Shown in pieces: positions 5,808 through 5,832 of a stretch of DNA of 5,832 nt (positions within the stretch are counted from its first letter, which is position 1; each line of letters begins with the position of its first letter). The position numbers were made by a program, and so were the translations under genes. Source of the stretch: Balneolales bacterium (GTDB lineage Bacteria > Bacteroidota > Rhodothermia > Balneolales > Natronogracilivirgulaceae); the NCBI GenBank assembly GCA_007116685.1, contig SKIC01000091.1, forward strand, positions 1 to 5,832. The letters run 5' to 3'. The notes beneath the pieces were generated by a model that saw only the letters and a program-made list of their open reading frames with translations, ran no database searches and was not told where the DNA came from.

Positions 5808-5832
5808 GACTCCTCCATACATCTCTAAAGAG
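5808..5832 (+). repeat. Diverged second copy of the downstream hairpin motif, cut by the window edge
   Basis: GACTCCTCCATACATCTCTA and the bases after it align without gaps to the sequence starting at 5751 (GACCCCTCCAAACCTCCCCA), with roughly 20 of 25 positions equal and an offset of 57 bases. CTCT-AA-AGAG could form a short stem. The right part lies outside the window. Confidence 0.4.

Noticed and set aside
5734..5832. Start of a new gene overlapping the adaptor stop as ATGA
   Set aside because: It stays open to the window edge, but its residues (TPPNLPKGEAF) come from the dispersed-type hairpin repeat and there is no recognisable protein feature. A real gene continuing outside the window cannot be fully excluded.

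Overview
The window is a Gram-negative chromosomal segment carrying two parts of an RND efflux system, separated by a compact array of hairpin-rich repeats that contains its own small HUH/Y1 transposase gene. Three features suggest the Bacteroidota/FCB group, at low confidence. The promoter candidate has the TTTG-N19-TAnnTTTG form, the two efflux genes lack Shine-Dalgarno sequences, and a CCTCCCC/GGGGAGG hairpin follows the adaptor gene. I cannot name a genus.

Layout. The complement of 1-90 is the start of a truncated secreted protein. An AT-rich region at 91-495 separates it from the divergent efflux genes; it holds an inverted repeat (186-205) and a promoter candidate (401-431). An RND permease of 1013 residues runs from 496 to 3537. 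Sixteen bases after its stop codon a repeat array begins (3553-4626). The periplasmic adaptor lipoprotein (353 residues, 4676-5737) follows and is closed by a terminator-like hairpin (5763-5785). No outer-membrane TolC-type partner is visible. The permease and adaptor probably act as one tripartite pump, although about 1.1 kb now separates them.

The array is the notable part. It has a period of exactly 156 bp: a conserved 101-bp block with three hairpins (called here P1, P2, P3), then a segment of exactly 55 bp with a fourth hairpin (P4). P4 changes sequence between copies but keeps its pairing. The order is unit 1 (3553-3708), unit 2 (3709-3864), a 595-bp unit with the transposase gene inserted between P2 and P3 (3865-4459), unit 3 (4460-4615), and a fragment of the next unit (4616-4626). 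The transposase unit starts and ends in the same register as the others. The simplest reading is that the 156-bp units are non-autonomous, MITE-like or REP-like relatives of the transposase-bearing element, and that the block grew by tandem insertion in the gap between the two efflux genes. The transposase (146 residues, HIH at 55-57, Tyr113, Gln117) belongs to the IS200/IS605 and REP-associated (RAYT) Y1 superfamily.
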